From positions 1 to 7,974 of the forward strand of contig USSR01000301.1 in NCBI GenBank assembly GCA_900557355.1: a stretch of 7,974 nucleotides of DNA, written 5' to 3'. Source of the stretch: an uncultured Bacteroides sp. (GTDB lineage Bacteria > Bacteroidota > Bacteroidia > Bacteroidales > Bacteroidaceae). Of the stretch, positions 1 to 6,326 are shown one piece after another. A program made the position numbers and the translations under genes. The notes under the pieces were generated by a model. That model worked only from the letters and a program-made list of their open reading frames with translations, made no database searches and was not told the DNA's origin. Within the stretch, counting starts at the first letter, position 1. Every line of letters starts with the position of its first letter.

Positions 1-1
1 T

Positions 2-88
2 ATTTGTTGTGATTTAAAAGAAATAGAAACCAGACAGAGTTTAAATTACACTCCCGATATTGTTTGTTCCTATTTGGCAATCTCGTAA
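2..88 (+). CDS. Possible 3' end of an upstream gene (partial, unknown product)
   Basis: This frame is open from the left edge of the window to a TAA at 86-88 and encodes 28 residues ending in DIVCSYLAIS. The other two + frames both close within the first 20 nt, so this is the only frame that could carry a gene in from the left. The residue mix looks like ordinary protein, but 28 codons without a stop is weak evidence in itself. If real, it ends 26 nt before the ATG of the next gene and would belong to the same transcription unit. I do not recognise the family. It overlaps a possible promoter at 63-93, and the two readings do not exclude each other. Confidence 0.35.
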   Translation: MCCDLKEIETRQSLNYTPDIVCSYLAIS

Positions 89-93
89 ATTTA
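63..93 (+). promoter_or_regulatory. Possible Bacteroides-type promoter for the first phosphoesterase
   Basis: TTTG at 63-66 is followed after 19 nt by TAAATTTA at 86-93, which matches the Bacteroides -7 consensus TAnnTTTG at 7 of 8 positions including the free ones. The spacing is right, and the start would fall near position 100, about 15 nt before the ATG at 115. In AT-rich DNA such a match can be chance, and it overlaps a possible coding tail. Confidence 0.3.
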
Positions 94-114
94 CAGCCTA
101 AAAATACAAAGAAT

Positions 115-675
115 ATGATTATACCATATAAGAATCATAAAATATTCGCATTCTCTGATACTCATGGGATGCACTCTCAACTAAGAATACCGTCAGAAGC
201 TGACATCTTGATTTGCGCTGGAGACGGAGTAGCAGGTATAGAAGAACAGGAATTATCCGATTTCCTCAACTGGTATGCTGCCCAACCCGCTCAATTACGT
301 ATATTTGTGGCTGGTAATCATGAACTCTTGTTCGATTTATACCCAGAAGATGCACAATTGCTAATCCCTAAAGGTGTTACATTGCTGGAAGATTCTGGGA
401 TAAAGTATGATAATATTCATTTCTATTCTATCACAGCACGCCCGTGGTTACATCATAAACAAGAAATTCCATCGAGCATAGACTTTCTGATAACCCATGG
501 ACCAGCAAAAGGAGTACTGGATGAAGGTACTGGATGCTCTTTATTAAAAGATGTGATTGCTAAATACAAACCTCGTAACCATGTATTTGGGCATATTCAC
601 TCTTGTGGTAGCCAAATGATAATTTGTCCAAATACTGTTCATTACAACGTTTCTTATTTCGAGAGTCTACTCTAA
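115..675 (+). CDS. Calcineurin-like metallophosphoesterase, MPPED1/MPPED2 (239FB)-like
   Basis: This is a 186-residue single-domain metallophosphoesterase. All the expected metal-site motifs are present in order: SDTHG (14-18), AGD (35-37), GNHE (67-70), THGP (127-130) and GHIH (159-162). The flanking wording (DILICAGD, FVAGNHELLFD, DFLITHGP, RNHVFGHIH) resembles the MPPED1/MPPED2 branch, whose known members bind two metals and hydrolyse phosphodiesters, including cyclic nucleotides in vitro. The substrate here is unknown. There is no signal peptide, so the protein should be cytoplasmic. The ATG at 115 is chosen because the domain begins right after it. An upstream TTG at 64 would add 17 residues that look non-coding and would overlap the possible promoter. 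The gene lies 56 nt before a WYL regulator and probably shares its transcript. Confidence 0.9.
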   Translation: MIIPYKNHKIFAFSDTHGMHSQLRIPSEADILICAGDGVAGIEEQELSDFLNWYAAQPAQLRIFVAGNHELLFDLYPEDAQLLIPKGVTLLEDSGIKYDNIHFYSITARPWLHHKQEIPSSIDFLITHGPAKGVLDEGTGCSLLKDVIAKYKPRNHVFGHIHSCGSQMIICPNTVHYNVSYFESLL

Positions 676-684
676 TTCCATAAG

Positions 685-699
685 TGATATTGAATATCA
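685..699. promoter_or_regulatory. Perfect palindrome, candidate operator before the WYL regulator
   Basis: TGATATTGAATATCA has two 7-bp arms around one central base with no mismatch. It starts 10 nt after the stop codon of the phosphoesterase gene and ends 32 nt before the ATG of the WYL gene. No T-run follows, so it is not a terminator. Autoregulation through a palindromic site next to the gene is common for WYL regulators. Assigning this site to this protein is inference. Confidence 0.4.
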
Positions 700-731
700 G
701 TAATCGCTTTGACCTACAAATATAAACATTT

Positions 732-1634
732 ATGCCAACCAAAAATACCATACGAAGAAACTATCTAATCATTCGTAGAATTCTACAGAATGATTATCCC
801 AGCAAGCGTACACTGCTCGACTACATGAAACGATATGACGTAGAGATTGGAGAGAGGACATTTCAAAGAGATCTAGCTGATATACGAAGTAATTTCGATA
901 TAGAAATCATATACGATGAACAAAAGAATGGTTACTATGCTCAAACAGATAGTACATTCGATTTCGATAAATTGCTCTATTTTATTGGACTAGCTGAAAG
1001 TTCTGATATTATTCTCTCCACCGTCAAAGACAGAAACAAACTCCTAGAGTACTTATCTATTAGCCCTACCCCTCACGCAAAAGGAGTTGAGAATATCGGT
1101 CGTTTACTGCAAGCAATCCAGAGCCAAATGAGCATCCACTTTGAACATCGAAACTATCAAACAGGCAGATTAAAAGAATATACAGTCTTTCCTTATCTAT
1201 TGAAAGAGTTTGAAGGAATGTGGTATATGTTTGCCTATGTTGATGAACTGAAAGCTTTTCGCACTTTTGGGCTTGACAGGATTAGTGACCTTATTATTAC
1301 CGATAATCATTTTCAACGAGAGAAAGTATTGGAGCTGACTGCGGATAAATTCAATCAAATATATGGGATAATCTATGAACCGGATAACAATCCAAATGCC
1401 CCAATAGAAAAAGTGGAACTAAGATTTTCCGATACTATGTTACATTATCTGAAAGCTCTACCACTACACCAGTCTCAAACTATAGATGAAAACATTGTCA
1501 CTTTACACCTAATTATCAATCCGGAATTAGAAAATAAGATAATCAGTTACGGAGAACAAGTAGAAGTCTTATACCCATTATCGCTCAGAGAAAGAATTAT
1601 AAAACGCTTACAAAAAGCTATATCCCAATACTAA
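732..1634 (+). CDS. WYL-domain helix-turn-helix transcriptional regulator
   Basis: This 300-residue protein has the three-part WYL regulator layout. Residues 1-70 form a DeoR-like winged helix-turn-helix: the recognition helix is around RTFQRDLADIR (42-52) and the wing ends in NGYY (66-69). A helical linker follows. The WYL domain lies at about 133-190, where the name-giving tripeptide reads WYM (164-166), followed by FRTFGLDRI (175-183) with the conserved ligand-pocket arginine. The C-terminal WCX-type extension covers about 224-300. WYL domains sense nucleic-acid or nucleotide-like ligands in several studied cases, and many such regulators sit in stress-response, DNA-repair or phage-defence loci. 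The gene lies between two phosphoesterase genes and ends 5 nt before the second, so the three are probably co-transcribed. Its own product may act at the palindrome at 685-699. No convincing separate promoter was seen in front of it. Confidence 0.9.
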   Translation: MPTKNTIRRNYLIIRRILQNDYPSKRTLLDYMKRYDVEIGERTFQRDLADIRSNFDIEIIYDEQKNGYYAQTDSTFDFDKLLYFIGLAESSDIILSTVKDRNKLLEYLSISPTPHAKGVENIGRLLQAIQSQMSIHFEHRNYQTGRLKEYTVFPYLLKEFEGMWYMFAYVDELKAFRTFGLDRISDLIITDNHFQREKVLELTADKFNQIYGIIYEPDNNPNAPIEKVELRFSDTMLHYLKALPLHQSQTIDENIVTLHLIINPELENKIISYGEQVEVLYPLSLRERIIKRLQKAISQY

Positions 1635-1639
1635 CGCTT

Positions 1640-2335
1640 ATGAAAATATGTATAATTAGTGATATTCATGGACTGACAGAATGGAAGAATATTATCAATA
1701 AGGAAAGAGGGAATGTGGACAGATTTATCTTTCTTGGGGATTATGTAGATGACAAACATAGTCTTATTTCTCCAGAAGAACAGTTAGAAAATCTACACTC
1801 TATACTTGACTTTAAAGAAGAATATACTAACGTTGATTTGCTAATAGGCAACCATGACTTACAGTATATCGGAGGTGTGAGAAGCAACCGCTTCACTCAA
1901 CGGTTATCCGATCTTATACAAGATGAACTTATAGTCCTGATTCGGGAAAAGACAATTCAAGCGTGTGTTTGCTATGACAATTATCTGTTTTCCCATGCAG
2001 GTGTAAGCCGTATATGGATGAAAGAAAAAGGAATGCAACATTATACAGATATAAACAATCTGTTTCAAACATATCCATTAGTATTAGATTTCGTCAATAA
2101 AATAAACAGCGATGCTGCCGGAAATAATGTCTATCAAAGTCCATTATGGATTAGACCAGACTCTTTAAGTAAATCCGCACTCCCTAACTACCATCATGTA
2201 GTCGGACATACCAGAATAAAGGAGATTAGCATTATAACACAGGAAGAAAGTAAGTTGATATTTACAGACACTCAACTACAACAGTATCTAATTATCGACA
2301 CTGATAACGAAATTGAAGAGATAAAGCAGAATTGA
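1640..2335 (+). CDS. PPP-like metallophosphoesterase (ApaH / Ser-Thr phosphatase superfamily)
   Basis: This 231-residue protein has the motif order of the PPP-type branch: SDIHG (7-11), GDYVDD (33-38), GNHD (70-73), SHAGVS (118-123) and GHT (189-191). These give the Asp, His and Asn ligands for two metals. Family members include bacterial protein phosphatases and Ap4A hydrolases of the ApaH type. The usual GDxVDRG signature is altered: Asp38 stands where the phosphate-contacting Arg normally is, so a classical protein phosphatase activity is doubtful and the substrate is open. There is no signal peptide. The start lies 5 nt after the WYL stop codon, which indicates translation from the same mRNA, and a strong terminator follows 20 nt after the stop. 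It differs clearly from the first phosphoesterase, so the pair is not a recent duplication. Confidence 0.9.
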   Translation: MKICIISDIHGLTEWKNIINKERGNVDRFIFLGDYVDDKHSLISPEEQLENLHSILDFKEEYTNVDLLIGNHDLQYIGGVRSNRFTQRLSDLIQDELIVLIREKTIQACVCYDNYLFSHAGVSRIWMKEKGMQHYTDINNLFQTYPLVLDFVNKINSDAAGNNVYQSPLWIRPDSLSKSALPNYHHVVGHTRIKEISIITQEESKLIFTDTQLQQYLIIDTDNEIEEIKQN

Positions 2336-2355
2336 GAAATTAAGAAAATAATATT

Positions 2356-2389
2356 ATAACCGTTACAGCAATGTAGCGGTTATTTTTTT
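2356..2389 (+). terminator. Intrinsic terminator of the phosphoesterase-WYL operon
   Basis: The arms ATAACCGTTAC (2356-2366) and GTAGCGGTTAT (2373-2383) form an 11-bp stem with one T-G wobble and a six-base loop. The stem runs straight into a run of seven T (2383-2389). It lies 20 nt after the stop of the second phosphoesterase. The same right arm, TGTAGCGGTT, recurs in the terminator at 6327-6364. Confidence 0.9.
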
Positions 2390-2447
2390 CCAGATAAATG
2401 TAATATGAAAAAAACATCCGAGCACCGACTGAAATTGTCGTACCCAT

Positions 2448-2471
2448 AGTCTTAGCTTTGCAAGCTAAACT
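2448..2471. other. Unexplained short hairpin next to the XRE gene
   Basis: TTAGCTT (2452-2458) and AAGCTAA (2462-2468) are perfect inverted arms around TGC. They can also be drawn as a 5-bp stem with a 7-base loop, like a tRNA anticodon arm. The hairpin lies 6 nt beyond the stop codon of the XRE gene on the - strand. No T-run follows in that direction, so it is a poor intrinsic terminator. TTAGCTTTGC matches 9 of 10 positions of GTANNTTTGC, the core reported for CTnDOT-type integration sites, as I recall it. Its role is unknown. Confidence 0.4.
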
Positions 2472-2474
2472 GGA

Positions 2475-2708
2475 TTAAAAATCAGAATCAAGAGAAGGGA
2501 AAAAGTCTGCTGGAGAACAATCAAAATCCTTTGCGATAAGATAGAGTTGATGTACACTATACTTAGTATCAGAGTTTTCACTCTCTACTTGTCCGATAAA
2601 ACCAGCAGAACAGCCAAGTATCTCTGCCATACCACGCTGAGACACTTTCAATTCCTTTCGCTTTTCTCTAATTCTATTAATGACAAATAGATCAATATCT
2701 GATTTCAT
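2475..2708 (-). CDS. Small XRE/Cro-type helix-turn-helix regulator
   Basis: This 77-residue protein is almost entirely one HTH_3 domain. INRIREKRKELKVSQ (10-24) forms the first helix and turn, GMAEILG (26-32) the second helix, and CSAGFIGQVESE (33-44) the recognition helix and its end. HQLYLIAKDFDCSPADFFP (53-71) gives the closing helices usual for XRE proteins. There is no extra domain, so it is probably a simple dimeric repressor. It is transcribed away from the DUF1643 operon across an 85-nt gap. That gap holds the operon promoter and an inverted repeat at the predicted start site, so repression of the operon is the natural reading. Its own promoter is not clear: TAAATCTT on the - strand is a weak -7 match with poorly spaced upstream TTG. 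The product has no toxin-like partner beside it in the usual co-directional arrangement. Confidence 0.85.
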   Translation of the reverse strand: MKSDIDLFVINRIREKRKELKVSQRGMAEILGCSAGFIGQVESENSDTKYSVHQLYLIAKDFDCSPADFFPSLDSDF

Positions 2709-2725
2709 AAAACCATGTTTTTGAA

Positions 2726-2756
2726 TTTGTAAAGTTGAAAAAAAGATTTATCTTTG
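2726..2756 (+). promoter_or_regulatory. Bacteroides-type promoter of the DUF1643 operon
   Basis: TTTG at 2726-2729, then 19 nt, then TATCTTTG at 2749-2756. This is an exact match to the Bacteroides primary sigma factor consensus (TTTG, 19-21 nt, TAnnTTTG). Transcription should begin close to 2763, giving a leader of about 30 nt before the ATG at 2794. Confidence 0.85.
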
Positions 2757-2775
2757 TGCTTAGAAATACTAAGCA
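2757..2775. promoter_or_regulatory. Inverted repeat at the start site, likely operator of the XRE regulator
   Basis: TGCTTAGAAATACTAAGCA has perfect 7-bp arms (2757-2763 and 2769-2775) around AAATA. The repeat can be extended outward by TTG/ACAA if a one-base offset is allowed. It begins directly after the -7 element and covers the predicted transcription start, where a bound protein would block initiation. The divergent XRE gene is the obvious candidate. An mRNA hairpin at the 5' end is the alternative. Confidence 0.65.
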
Positions 2776-2793
2776 ACAAGGCTTTTAGAGATT

Positions 2794-3435
2794 ATGAGTA
2801 AGAAAATAGTAAAAAATGGTTGGGTGTATAACTATGATGTGTCGGACGAATATCGTAGAAAATACGACTGTGAACTTACAGACGTGCGTTATGTATTAGG
2901 TGAGCAATTCGATACGGATAAACAGAATGTATTGGTTTGCATTGGTATCAACCCTAGCATGGCACTGCCTAACTTCCTTGACCCGACACTGAGAAGGGTG
3001 CAAGACTATGCAAAAAGAAGCGGTGAATACGGAGCATGGTATATGCTGAATGTTTACCCTCAAAGAGCAACCAATCCGAACAACATGGATACGGACCATA
3101 CTTACGACATAGAGATTCATTTGCGCAATCTTGCAGCCATAGAAGAATTGTTGTCTACTATTGAACAGGCAGATGTGTGGTGCGCTTGGGGTGCGGTTAT
3201 TGATGATACAAAACGGACATATTTGTCTGATCTGTTATTCGGAAACGAAGATAAGAACATACAAGGTATAATCAGCCTGTTCAGTGGAAGCTATCATTTC
3301 AAAGCCTACGGAGCTACCACGAAAGGCTATCCTAAACACCCTCTTCTGATAGGGGAAGAAGCAAAGTTGAAAAACTTAAATGAAGTAGGATTGAAAGGAT
3401 TATCAGATAGAATTACTAATAAAATAAAAAAATAG
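2794..3435 (+). CDS. DUF1643 family protein
   Basis: This 213-residue protein matches the DUF1643 pattern along its length: VRYVLGE near residue 31, GINPSMA (51-57), DPTLRRV (63-69), the block LNVYPQRATNP (85-95), an AWG motif (131-133) and GYPKHPL (178-184). The polar, conserved Asn, Pro, Asp-Pro-Thr, Arg and His-Pro positions suggest an enzyme or nucleotide/nucleic-acid binding fold, but no biochemical function is established to my knowledge. It has no signal peptide or membrane segment, so it should be cytoplasmic. It is the first gene after the strong promoter at 2726-2756 and ends 4 nt before the lipoprotein gene, so the two are translated from one mRNA. Family members occur scattered in accessory regions and phages. 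A role here in defence or stress is only a guess. Confidence 0.85.
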   Translation: MSKKIVKNGWVYNYDVSDEYRRKYDCELTDVRYVLGEQFDTDKQNVLVCIGINPSMALPNFLDPTLRRVQDYAKRSGEYGAWYMLNVYPQRATNPNNMDTDHTYDIEIHLRNLAAIEELLSTIEQADVWCAWGAVIDDTKRTYLSDLLFGNEDKNIQGIISLFSGSYHFKAYGATTKGYPKHPLLIGEEAKLKNLNEVGLKGLSDRITNKIKK

Positions 3436-3439
3436 TATT

Positions 3440-3715
3440 ATGAAATTGAAGTATTTATTGGCTGCTTGTACAGCCTTTTTTCTTGTATCTTGCAGTAATG
3501 ATGATGAACTGTCCCAACCGCCACAGCACGGTGATATTGTGGGGTTGAATATCAAAGATGCAAAGTATATCTATACAAGCGGAACTAATACCCGTTCTTC
3601 TTCTGCCCAATATCGACAGATTAAGAAAGACGGTAGAGACATGGAATTATCGTGGATTGACAATAAGGGTGATACGATTAGAATAAGCGGTTCATTTTTC
3701 AATATGGGATATTAA
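3440..3715 (+). CDS. N-terminal fragment of the lipoprotein (signal peptide and linker)
   Basis: This frame encodes 91 residues. MKLK is followed by a hydrophobic stretch and the lipobox LVSC, with the lipidated Cys at residue 18. The next residues, SNDDE, are acidic, as in the export signal that sends Bacteroidetes lipoproteins to the cell surface. Residues 24-85 include a strand-rich segment (KDAKYIYTSG, MELSWIDNKGDTIRISG). The last residues, FNMGY, come from reading past the frameshift. The start is firm: ATG 4 nt after the DUF1643 stop, followed at once by the signal peptide. Alone it would give only a short lipid-anchored peptide. Confidence 0.7.
   Translation: MKLKYLLAACTAFFLVSCSNDDELSQPPQHGDIVGLNIKDAKYIYTSGTNTRSSSAQYRQIKKDGRDMELSWIDNKGDTIRISGSFFNMGY
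3695..3699 (+). other. T5 tract where the lipoprotein frame shifts
   Basis: Five T in TCATTTTTCAA. Removing one T joins the upstream and downstream frames without loss of sense. Five bases is short for efficient phase-variable slippage, so mutation or a base-calling error is more likely than a programmed switch. Confidence 0.65.
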
Positions 3716-3728
3716 TAAAAAGTATCTG

Positions 3729-4715
3729 ATGTTTACAGGCGGGGACATCAATTACAGACCAACGTATGACGAAGATGGCTTCTTGCTACCGAACGAAGAG
3801 AGAATAGGCGGATATTCCTATCTTGTCGATAAATCCACAGAAGCTATATATGATTTAGGTGCAGGGCTAAATGGAGAGAATGCCGTAACAGACAATAAGG
3901 GAAATATCTATGTCATGGCTAACATGGAAAACAATATGGGTGGAGGAAGACTTTATAAAATTCATACACAGGATATTTCTAACTTAAAGTTAGAATTGTA
4001 TGCAGATAATTCCCTTTCTTTTGTTGTCAACAATAAGGGAACTTGTTTCTATGGTTACAGATATATCCGTCCGTCGTATGGTACGCAGCAGTTTATCATT
4101 TCTAATTTTATCCCCCAAACAGAATATGGAAATGCTTTTGTATCTCACGACAACGAAGATTTATATCTCACTGCTGTTAGTGGAGAACAGGAATCTTACA
4201 AACTTGTAGTTAGCAAGCTAAATGAGAATAAAGAACTCCAAAGTCAAATTATGGCAGAGACGGAATCTCTTGATTATTGGGGAAGACCACAACCCAATGA
4301 TATACAAGTGAAATGGAATGAACGCAGGGCTACAATGCTGATAAATTATTATGGTCGCACTTATGAATATCAGTTTGCTACAAAGGCATTGACAGAAGTT
4401 TCAGCTAATTTGAATGGATTTTTTGCCACCGATCGTTCCACTTATGTCACAACAAATGCTTTATATGCACGAAAATCTGTGGATAAATTGGATATTATAG
4501 CATTGGAGGACTACAGTATCAAGGAATTGGACTTGTCAAGCAAAGGCATTGATTTTCGTTCCATTTATACAATGGAGGGTTCGGATTTGCTATATTTTGC
4601 AGGTTTTCAATATAGTACAAGCCAATCTGTTATCGGAACGATTGATATAGACGGTAATGTGGAAATTACGGAATCAACGCCTAATCCTATTACCAACATC
4701 GTACAGATAAATTAA
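3729..4715 (+). CDS. C-terminal part of the lipoprotein, possible beta-propeller-like domain
   Basis: The frame gives 328 residues from the ATG at 3729, but the sequence before that ATG (FSIWDINKKYL, from 3696) is clearly part of the same protein, so this ATG is an internal Met rather than a natural start. Repeating strand patterns such as VTDNKGNIYVMAN (52-64), VVNNKGTCFYGY, SHDNEDLYLTAV and GSDLLYFAGFQYS suggest a blade-repeat or propeller-like fold, as in many Bacteroidales surface lipoproteins. This is inferred from pattern only. No catalytic motif was recognised. A 40-nt gap leads to the next gene with no terminator, so the operon continues. Confidence 0.7.
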   Translation: MFTGGDINYRPTYDEDGFLLPNEERIGGYSYLVDKSTEAIYDLGAGLNGENAVTDNKGNIYVMANMENNMGGGRLYKIHTQDISNLKLELYADNSLSFVVNNKGTCFYGYRYIRPSYGTQQFIISNFIPQTEYGNAFVSHDNEDLYLTAVSGEQESYKLVVSKLNENKELQSQIMAETESLDYWGRPQPNDIQVKWNERRATMLINYYGRTYEYQFATKALTEVSANLNGFFATDRSTYVTTNALYARKSVDKLDIIALEDYSIKELDLSSKGIDFRSIYTMEGSDLLYFAGFQYSTSQSVIGTIDIDGNVEITESTPNPITNIVQIN

Positions 4716-4755
4716 GATCGCATACAACAAAAAAGAAATTAATATCAAGGAAAAT

Positions 4756-6264
4756 ATGAAATTTAGAATTCTATTTTTTATTTGCATTATAATATCATCA
4801 GTTGATATAGCTAGTGCGCAGAATCTTGTGACTAAAAAAACTTATTGGGATTGGGGGAATTCCCGTTTACATGAATCTTTTACTGTAATTGCGGGTACTG
4901 GAACAAGACATGGTTCCTATAAGGAATACGACAGGAATGGAATGTTACTAATCTCCGCAAACTACAATCATGGAGCTTTACATGGATTATGTATCGAATA
5001 TTTCGGAACATCCGAAAAATATATTTCTAAATCCACAAACTATCTAAATGGGAAAAAGAGCGGAGTGGAAAAGAATTATAATTTGGGAAGTAGTGGGCAC
5101 TATCTCTTGGAAGAATGTATATATAAGGAAGATGAAATGATAGAGAAAACATCCTACTACACGGATGCCAAAAATAGAGGGCAAAAGAAAAGCCATGCAA
5201 AATTAGTAGATGACAAACAATATAACACAAACTGGTTTCAAAACGGACAAATAGAATACAAAGGAATACTTCAAGTGACACCGGGAAACTATGGAAATAT
5301 AACAACTCCAATTCAGTATACCAGATATAGCGAAACGGGCATATTAATTGAGAAACTAGATGATAATATCATTTCGTTTTATGCGGAAGATGGCAAAACT
5401 ATCACACAAAAAGAGAACCTAAGCACAGATGTGATAGAATGTTATGATAATGGTGCTTTAACCAAATCTATAAAAGTTCTGAGAGAAGCAGGAAATGAAT
5501 ATTATGAGGTATCTTTATATAAAGATAACGAAGTATATTCTAAGAAGATAGTAGATCAAAATGGAAATGATGTGGAGCAATTAAGAAAAGAAAAGCTATT
5601 AGAACTTCAGTATGATTCCTTATATAACAAGCTGCAAGAAATTCTCCCTACAAAAGTTTCCATGAATATAAAAGAAATGGAGTTTGTTCGTCCTGACGTA
5701 GTATATTGTAGAAAAGGATTATATGAGAGTAGTGGAAAATCCTCGGCTTTAGAGACTGCGGTTAAAATGCATAAAAAAGAATTAGATGATGTTATTCGTC
5801 TACGCAATGAATATACGGAAAGAGGGATTAAAGAAAACGATGGAAAATATTATAAATCGATAAAATTAATAAGTGAATACATTGATAAAATCAATCGAGA
5901 TTTCATGCAGAAGTATGACACTTTATCTATGATGAAAAAAATGGTAGAACAGATTTCTGACGACTTACAATGCGTGGAATGTTCTTACACTTATTATAGA
6001 GGTCAACAAGGGTATAAAGATAATGTGCCCAAAATACACAAGAATGCTTACAATGCATATCTTGCAACAACTGAATACCTTACTTTAAGCTTGGAGGGTA
6101 AAAACTTGAGCGAGACGTTGGCTATACTCCAAAAGTATGCAACTGTTAGTTCCAAAATGAGGAAATGGTATAGCAAGAAAATTACTCCTATTGAGAAATT
6201 ATTTAAAAAAGCAGAGACTTCCGAAGCTAAATTGGATATTTTCTTGAATAATGATGTGGAATAA
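4756..6264 (+). CDS. Secreted protein with MORN_2-like repeats and a helical C-terminal half
   Basis: This 502-residue protein begins with a Sec signal peptide: MKFR, a hydrophobic core (5-16) and a likely cleavage after ASA (19-21) before Gln22. No lipobox Cys follows, so it should be released to the periplasm. From residue 52 come MORN_2-like units with the pattern hG-YKEYDRNG-ANYNHGALHG (52-77), then YLNGKKSG, WFQNGQIEYKG, YSETGILIEKL and CYDNGALTKSI. From about residue 270 the protein becomes charged and helix-rich (QLRKEKLLELQYDSLYNKLQ onward) with likely coiled-coil stretches, including MHKKELDDVIRLRNEYTERG and a region to about 410. Few hydrophobic segments are seen there, so it is soluble. 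MORN_2 repeats occur in many Bacteroidetes exported proteins and do not define a function. It is the last gene before the terminator at 6327-6364 and probably belongs with the lipoprotein. Confidence 0.8.
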   Translation: MKFRILFFICIIISSVDIASAQNLVTKKTYWDWGNSRLHESFTVIAGTGTRHGSYKEYDRNGMLLISANYNHGALHGLCIEYFGTSEKYISKSTNYLNGKKSGVEKNYNLGSSGHYLLEECIYKEDEMIEKTSYYTDAKNRGQKKSHAKLVDDKQYNTNWFQNGQIEYKGILQVTPGNYGNITTPIQYTRYSETGILIEKLDDNIISFYAEDGKTITQKENLSTDVIECYDNGALTKSIKVLREAGNEYYEVSLYKDNEVYSKKIVDQNGNDVEQLRKEKLLELQYDSLYNKLQEILPTKVSMNIKEMEFVRPDVVYCRKGLYESSGKSSALETAVKMHKKELDDVIRLRNEYTERGIKENDGKYYKSIKLISEYIDKINRDFMQKYDTLSMMKKMVEQISDDLQCVECSYTYYRGQQGYKDNVPKIHKNAYNAYLATTEYLTLSLEGKNLSETLAILQKYATVSSKMRKWYSKKITPIEKLFKKAETSEAKLDIFLNNDVE

Positions 6265-6326
6265 AAAACATTTGTTCTCATGTAATGAAATATAAATCAA
6301 AGTATTACATACTAACTACGAACAAG

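Larger units (their letters stand above)
3440..4715 (+). pseudogene. Surface-type lipoprotein gene split by a one-base frameshift
   Basis: Two consecutive open frames (3440-3715 and the frame containing 3729-4715) read as one protein if one T is removed from the five-T run at 3695-3699. The joined reading is GSFSIWDINKKYLMFTGGD and continues smoothly; the second frame is open back to 3687, well before its first ATG. The restored gene would have 424 residues: lipoprotein signal, a short linker, and a domain with several blade-like strands. As written, translation stops at 3713-3715 and the larger part has no signal peptide. The cause may be a real mutation, phase variation or a sequencing error; the rest of both halves shows no decay, which favours a recent event or an error. 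It sits between the DUF1643 gene and the secreted MORN-like gene. Confidence 0.75.

Noticed and set aside
708..731. Separate promoter for the WYL gene from TTTG at 708-711
   Set aside because: A -7 element at the right distance would fall on or after the start codon, and none is present.
2420..2471. tRNA gene suggested by an anticodon-arm-like hairpin
   Set aside because: No T arm with the conserved TTCGA loop and no acceptor stem can be formed on either strand, so it is not a working tRNA.
2475..3435. Classical toxin-antitoxin pair (XRE antitoxin with DUF1643 toxin)
   Set aside because: The genes are divergent and the DUF1643 gene continues into a longer operon; neither fits the usual two-gene co-directional layout and no toxin motif is seen.
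5027..5311. Antisense frame opposite the MORN-like gene, and similar antisense frames elsewhere
   Set aside because: They lie opposite well-supported genes, have no recognisable domains and have cysteine- or phenylalanine-rich composition typical of shadow frames.
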